NCBI GenBank assembly: GCA_947445855.1
Contig: CANFEH010000011.1
Location: 1-32,432 of the forward strand
From: Zetaproteobacteria bacterium
GTDB lineage: Bacteria; Bdellovibrionota_B; Oligoflexia; Oligoflexales; Bog-1112
DNA: 32,432 bases
Direction of reading: 5' to 3'
Below are positions 28,701-32,432 of the stretch, in pieces. The notes under the pieces were generated by a model. That model was not told the DNA's origin. It did not search any database and saw only the letters and a program-made list of their open reading frames with translations. The position numbers were made by a program, and so were the translations under genes. Numbering within the stretch: position 1 is the first letter of the stretch; the number at the start of each line of letters is the position of its first letter.

Positions 28701-28748
28701 GGAAATAGTTTTGATTTTGGAAATTTAGCAGCTTATTTTCAGGAGTAA
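25695..28748 (+). CDS. lptD: LPS-assembly outer membrane protein LptD
   Basis: ORF starts at 25554 but ATG 25695 gives signal peptide MTQIRHLWFKVFSFILLSSPIYSQ. OstA-like LEGHVVGLIEDELLFAEKI, LSFCDCEEGETPAWAFRSSKIYF, GFPIFYLPYIRLPL, GFLTPSFG. Confidence 0.88.
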   Translation: MTQIRHLWFKVFSFILLSSPIYSQNIYIEALDNFSEKEDKIILENDALLLSASKFFIADKIIYDKKKNEAELEGHVVGLIEDELLFAEKIKIDLKLKLFTLEKGSLLIGKEEEIFQLKKKVLGLRAESSLTEEKRLNQLKKIQNKKNEIYKKTKESKLSQKNKQDLIDEYASLLRQENSLSLQKTIEKSMRNVERNKIWSQASSSHKTYFQKELNGTSYFKIDGSSIKKITKKSYEALDSRLSFCDCEEGETPAWAFRSSKIYFEKGQYASLHNSVLELKGFPIFYLPYIRLPLMNESKIGFLTPSFGVKEDSGVSYRQDFYIPVSDSSEMLIGYNYLSERGLLLDSSFKVLASDYSFFEISFETLRDRKWLADKKERSSIIELYQNGLESARLGLNSQGVQEAYKNVYSKDWWKKKGYEECLNSQVGYDLCVKEKIGETLLPAGSAQRGKIEWRGQYRLGEHISFLSDGVFLSDHRYIRDLERGVRSSFLDASLNTRPVKLSGFKNKIALSSSLFTASVSSKIFDPIEGEETYSGYQLPVILNFQSRYISVFNWKFPKIYFLLQYRLKKIDLFRSVEKKEILLEEANFVLGEALMGDASLNFSVPLVFQQVFSLEYFFELQGKHLFNDYSLSLAGKNSEQSLDHFLGIHPSYLLRLKTGLNWGLPIEGFFPFTEELSSINALSLRKIEFGIQHQMSWNIGFYYFSKPTIDGLYGRVFPSYKSSLAEKNWVKSSESAFPLLYTSQDKDFLAPQMKVSFKTFHTFSYVKRLVSQTYNDMMLPQSHSANEFVQARRELFSKQASADSLVKTKSYKSFFDSKTVFSMQSELSYDFEKLRKKTGELSYLSSSQVLLNPLSPLLSSGTVFLGFFDMTLRSEYDFYLKAFSNLAFSSNLSLPLDLKLRSGVALEKKLKDPFSYDLETVRNLLRYSFGVDLFFIENSKLSYDFEIHKYEDGEDFSFSKQVSLYFQAPSQCWGTKLSWSLPASSTRPYGTYFVSFFMKFGGNSFDFGNLAAYFQE

Positions 28749-28888
28749 TGAAGATAAGGGCCAGTCTCCTCGGTAGCGTTATTTTTGAGAAATGGAGGAG
28801 ACTTGACCAAATTTTTGTATTTTCTCTTAACATATTGAAATCATTTGAAAAAATACAGTCAAAAAAACACAAGAAACCTTTTTTTGTC

Positions 28889-28919
28889 TTGACGAAGAAA
28901 GGCATTTTTATGGTATTAT
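28889..28919 (+). promoter_or_regulatory. candidate sigma70-like promoter
   Basis: TTGACG, 19-bp spacer, TATTAT with TGG upstream of the -10. Confidence 0.4.
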
Positions 28920-28984
28920 GCCCGTGTTGTTTTACTTTTAGTCTTTTAAATATGAATAAGTGACGAGAAAGAAAAAAACGAGAA

Positions 28985-29392
28985 ATGAGAAAGTTATCAA
29001 AGGATCAAGCCTACTCAATCGTATGTTTAACATCTTCTATTTTTGAGCAAAATCAGTCATGGTGTTTGCGTGTTTATGATCTCCAGACTGGAGTTGAACG
29101 TTTAGTTCGAAATTTATCTCATAAAGCAGCAAAGAAAAAGCTCGCTTTATGGAGAAAAGAACAGCTAGAAGAGCTTTTGAGAGAAGAAAAAGAAGCAGAA
29201 GCTTATTTATTGCGTGTGTGGGAAGAGAATCCACAATGGGGTGGAGAAGGTATTTGGCAATGGGCTCAGTATGCTTGGTACACAACAAGAGAAGAAGCTG
29301 AAAATGCTCTTGTGTCTTATCAAGATAAAATTACATGTGAAATTTATCAAACGACAACAGCTTTAATTCCTGGTAACTTCCAAGTTGTTTAG
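28985..29392 (+). CDS. small tryptophan-rich cytoplasmic protein, unknown function
   Basis: 135-aa ORF, no signal peptide, coiled-coil centre and WEENPQWGGEGIWQWAQYAWYTTREEAENAL. Confidence 0.65.
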   Translation: MRKLSKDQAYSIVCLTSSIFEQNQSWCLRVYDLQTGVERLVRNLSHKAAKKKLALWRKEQLEELLREEKEAEAYLLRVWEENPQWGGEGIWQWAQYAWYTTREEAENALVSYQDKITCEIYQTTTALIPGNFQVV

Positions 29393-29502
29393 TCTCTTCA
29401 TTTTTTTTATCTCACCCCAAGAGTCTAAAGTCATTAGTAAAGTTTTTCAGTAAGATACCCGACAACATCTTTGCATAAAAGATCAAAGAGGGTGTTAATG
29501 AT

Positions 29503-30819
29503 ATGAAATTTATTTTTTATATTTATTTTTTTTCTACTTTTTCTTGTACTCCAGCAAGTTCTTCTAGCTTAGAGAAAGAGAAAAATTTTTCTAAAGCACA
29601 AAACACAAGTGAATCTAATTCTAACTCTGCAGACGAAGAAGCTGATGATGATGTAAGTCTTCCTTTCTATGATCGTCTTTCCACTGGTACTTGTTTTAAT
29701 CAAAATTGCAGTTCGTCAGAAGTTTCTTCAGATAAAATTTTTGATGCTGTTCGTGTGGATTTTTATCAACCAATCTATGTTGACTTTCAGCAAGAAGGCT
29801 TTCCTGGTTGGGGAGGTAAGTTAACTCTGCAGTATGCTGAACTCGATCATCCTCCTACAGGTGCGTCTGCTACTTTTACACTCTGGCAGCCTGACGCGTC
29901 AGGAGCTGAAGATGTAGAGTCACTACTCGCTGGTGAGTACTATTCCATTTTAGGTTATTATGCAAAAAACTTTGATGTTTCAAAAGCTACTAGTATTGAA
30001 AACATCTGGGCAGCTTCAGGAGAGGGAACTCTTGTCTTAAAACTAAAAGCAAGTGCTGTTAAAGAAAAAGAAGAGTTGATGTGGTCTGTTGCTCCTCCAA
30101 AAGAATACAACATGGTTCAGTATGTAGAAGGAAATACTTATGAAGACTTAGTGGTCAAATGCCAAGATCAAGTTTATATGCTCCATACTCCTGGTATTTT
30201 TTTATGCCCGACAGTACAAAGCACACAATACTCTTCGACTACAGTGAATAAAGACACAGGACGTATGTCTATTGAAATGTCTAAAAACCTCTATAAAAAT
30301 TTGACAATTTGGCAACCTGTTCCAGAGCCTGGTTATCAGTGTCTTGGGTATATTGCGACAAATGATCTTTCTCAACCTTACATGAAAGCTTATGGAGGAG
30401 GGCAAATTTCTAGTATGACAGAGGGTTCTTATCTTCAAAAGTATATAGAAATTTTTTCAGGTTCTTTTGAGTCTCTTTCTCAAGGTTGGTTTGATTCTCC
30501 TATGATGTGTGTGAACCAAACATATCTCACACAAGGAAAATATGGAGATGTCATTACGTGGACAAAAAAAACACTCTCAGATGGGACAGAAAAAAGATTT
30601 TTAATTGTAAAAGTAGAAGCAAGAACTGAAGACGATTATGGTTATAATTCAAATGAAGTCGGTATTGGTTCGACAAATCTTTTTGTAACTCTTGAGGATT
30701 TAGATGGTGGTATGACTATTGAAGAGCAATACGCTCTTTGTAATGGCCCTAATTATTCTGAGTCTTGTCCTGTTTGGGTTCTGAATAGTCAGTATGTGAA
30801 CATAAAAACGTTCGAGTAA
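29503..30819 (+). CDS. lipoprotein with Vps62/DUF946-like motif
   Basis: Lipobox FSC; acidic/Ser-rich linker; LTIWQPVPEPGYQCLGYIAT resembles the Vps62/DUF946 W.P...PGY..LG.V signature. Related segment FTLWQPDASG...YYSILGYYAK earlier. Confidence 0.55.
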   Translation: MKFIFYIYFFSTFSCTPASSSSLEKEKNFSKAQNTSESNSNSADEEADDDVSLPFYDRLSTGTCFNQNCSSSEVSSDKIFDAVRVDFYQPIYVDFQQEGFPGWGGKLTLQYAELDHPPTGASATFTLWQPDASGAEDVESLLAGEYYSILGYYAKNFDVSKATSIENIWAASGEGTLVLKLKASAVKEKEELMWSVAPPKEYNMVQYVEGNTYEDLVVKCQDQVYMLHTPGIFLCPTVQSTQYSSTTVNKDTGRMSIEMSKNLYKNLTIWQPVPEPGYQCLGYIATNDLSQPYMKAYGGGQISSMTEGSYLQKYIEIFSGSFESLSQGWFDSPMMCVNQTYLTQGKYGDVITWTKKTLSDGTEKRFLIVKVEARTEDDYGYNSNEVGIGSTNLFVTLEDLDGGMTIEEQYALCNGPNYSESCPVWVLNSQYVNIKTFE

Positions 30820-30941
30820 TATTTTTGTTATGCTTGATTCCCCCTAAAACGATCTAAAAAAGTAAAAAGAATTGCCTCATCTTTGCTCCCAATATAATTA
30901 ATCTACTAGAACTCAAAAAAAAATCAAAAAGAGGTATCTGT

Positions 30942-32279
30942 ATGGCATTTCGGTTGTACGTATCATTCATAATTTTGTTTTTTGTTTCTTGTGGGGAATT
31001 AGAAAATACTAGAAAATCTAGAGAACTAATGAATTCTTCTTACTTAGCTCAACTTAAAAAGCATCCATTCTCACCTCAAGAAGAAGCGGCTCTTTTGAAA
31101 AGTTGGAGTTCTCTAAAGCTTCTTGACTATAAAAAATATGCTACACCAAAAGAGCTTGCAGAAATGGTGGAAGATAAACTTCATCACAATGAACGTCATG
31201 AAAGAGCTTTGTATAGAGCCTATCTTCCTCATAAAAATCTCGATGAAGTAACGAGGAAGTATCAAATTTTACGTCGTGTTGGATTTACAGATCCAGAAAG
31301 TATTCCTCATCCAAGAGTTTTGGATGCAGTTGTTGAAGCTTACAGAGATTTTGGGGATCTTTACATTGGACCAAGTCATTCTGGTGTTGAGTATGAAGCA
31401 GACCAAATCCCTTGGGCAGGGCACTGGTACCCTTTTGCTGAAGACACTCTTTATAAAGATGAAAATGCACCTCTTGGAAAATTAGATCTCTTAATCAAAA
31501 AAATTAAAAATCAAGATGCAGGTATTCGTGAGTACCATAAAATAAAATCAGATAGATTAAAAGGTACTAGTTGGAATGGTTTGTGTGATGGTAGATCTTT
31601 TGCTTCTGTTGCTAAAATGGAACCTCGTTTAGGTGAGACTGTGAAAGGAATTTATTTTTCTCCTGCTGATTTAAAGGGTATTTTAACTGTTGCTCATTCA
31701 GGATTTAGTCCTGAAAGTGGTCCTGAAGTCGTTCAGTACGGTACAACCTATTCAAGAAGTTTTGAAACAGATGGTACTTATCAAGATGTAAGCCCGATTG
31801 TGATGCATAAAGTTGCTGAAGAAATTATTGGTAAAAAGCGAGAGTCTCTTGTTGTGAATGAAACAATTGGTCAAGTATGGAATGCTCCTATGTATGCTTA
31901 CGAGTATTCCGTCCAAGAAGATAAAAATAATTCAAATGCTTTTCTAGTGAATGCATCACCAAGGCTTGTTGCTTATAGGCCAAAGGAAACAGACGAGCCT
32001 ACAAGCCGAAGAGATATGGAAATGAAAGAATATAATTATCGTTTTTATGTTGATAAACAGGATAAAATATTTGAAAAAGAAGGTTATGAAAACCCACAGA
32101 AGGGTAAAAAAATGAAAATTATTCAGAAGTTTCGAGTGATAGCAGGTGAATGGATAGGGGATTCAATTATCGATCACCCAGACAATGTAAAGGTAGTTAG
32201 TATTGGTCGTGGTTATAGCACAACTAATGAACCGTTAAAAAAACATCTTGATGTTCTTGAACTTCTTTTTAAAAGGTAA
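30942..32279 (+). CDS. lipoprotein resembling elicitor-type transglutaminase (TGase_elicitor-like)
   Basis: Lipobox FVSC17. IPWAGHWYPFAED, GTSWNGLCDGRSFASVAKMEP (C215), GIYFSPADLKGILT, SPIVMHKVAEEIIGKK (H289), VVNETIGQVWNAPMYAYEY. Confidence 0.68.
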   Translation: MAFRLYVSFIILFFVSCGELENTRKSRELMNSSYLAQLKKHPFSPQEEAALLKSWSSLKLLDYKKYATPKELAEMVEDKLHHNERHERALYRAYLPHKNLDEVTRKYQILRRVGFTDPESIPHPRVLDAVVEAYRDFGDLYIGPSHSGVEYEADQIPWAGHWYPFAEDTLYKDENAPLGKLDLLIKKIKNQDAGIREYHKIKSDRLKGTSWNGLCDGRSFASVAKMEPRLGETVKGIYFSPADLKGILTVAHSGFSPESGPEVVQYGTTYSRSFETDGTYQDVSPIVMHKVAEEIIGKKRESLVVNETIGQVWNAPMYAYEYSVQEDKNNSNAFLVNASPRLVAYRPKETDEPTSRRDMEMKEYNYRFYVDKQDKIFEKEGYENPQKGKKMKIIQKFRVIAGEWIGDSIIDHPDNVKVVSIGRGYSTTNEPLKKHLDVLELLFKR

Positions 32280-32305
32280 TTAAATTTCTAAGAGAGAGTT
32301 TCTTT

Positions 32306-32431
32306 TTAACCAAGTCTCTTAATAAAGAGTCTAGAAAATAAATAAGTAAGCACTTCTCTATTGATGATTTTTTGACTTCGTTTTATTTGTAACGAAATCA
32401 GTTTTTCAAACATACGGTTTGAAGATTGTAA
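32306..32431 (-). CDS. possible C-terminal fragment of a gene entering from beyond the window
   Basis: Complement strand is open: ...LQSSNRMFEKLISLQIKRSQKIINREVLTYLFSRLFIKRLG*. No family recognised. Confidence 0.35.
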   Translation of the reverse strand, partial: LQSSNRMFEKLISLQIKRSQKIINREVLTYLFSRLFIKRLG

Positions 32432-32432
32432 T

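Noticed and set aside
1-32432. tRNA, rRNA or CRISPR loci
   Set aside because: No cloverleaf, rRNA-like or repeat-spacer pattern was recognised by eye; a covariance-model scan was not possible here.

Overview
The window is an AT-rich Gram-negative chromosomal region. A Bdellovibrionota-like or other predatory/host-associated lineage is possible, but taxonomy cannot be settled from sequence alone. Housekeeping genes recognised: a PutP-like Na+/solute symporter, RlmD-type 23S rRNA methyltransferase, HemW-type radical SAM protein, TopA, a single-ORF SecD-SecF fusion, FolC, LptD, a possible LptE, and a DppB/DppC-type permease pair. Interspersed are exported proteins and mobile or decaying elements. 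The main candidate for an undescribed system is a tight four-gene unit at 2223..6297. It encodes a Hint (hedgehog/intein-fold) exported protein, an unknown exported protein, a divergent subtilase lipoprotein with recognisable D/H/N/S motifs, and a protein with MACPF/perforin-like sequence motifs. A second exported pair at 29503..32279 joins a Vps62/DUF946-like lipoprotein with an elicitor-type transglutaminase-like lipoprotein. A small accessory island (about 15.0-17.7 kb) contains an XRE-cupin regulator, a perfect dyad operator candidate, a frameshifted YbaK/ProX gene, a 137-nt MITE-like palindrome forming the 3' end of that gene, and a 53-nt relic of the cupin gene. A transposase 5' end not in the ORF track lies at the left edge. 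Family calls come from motif reading by eye; no database search was run.
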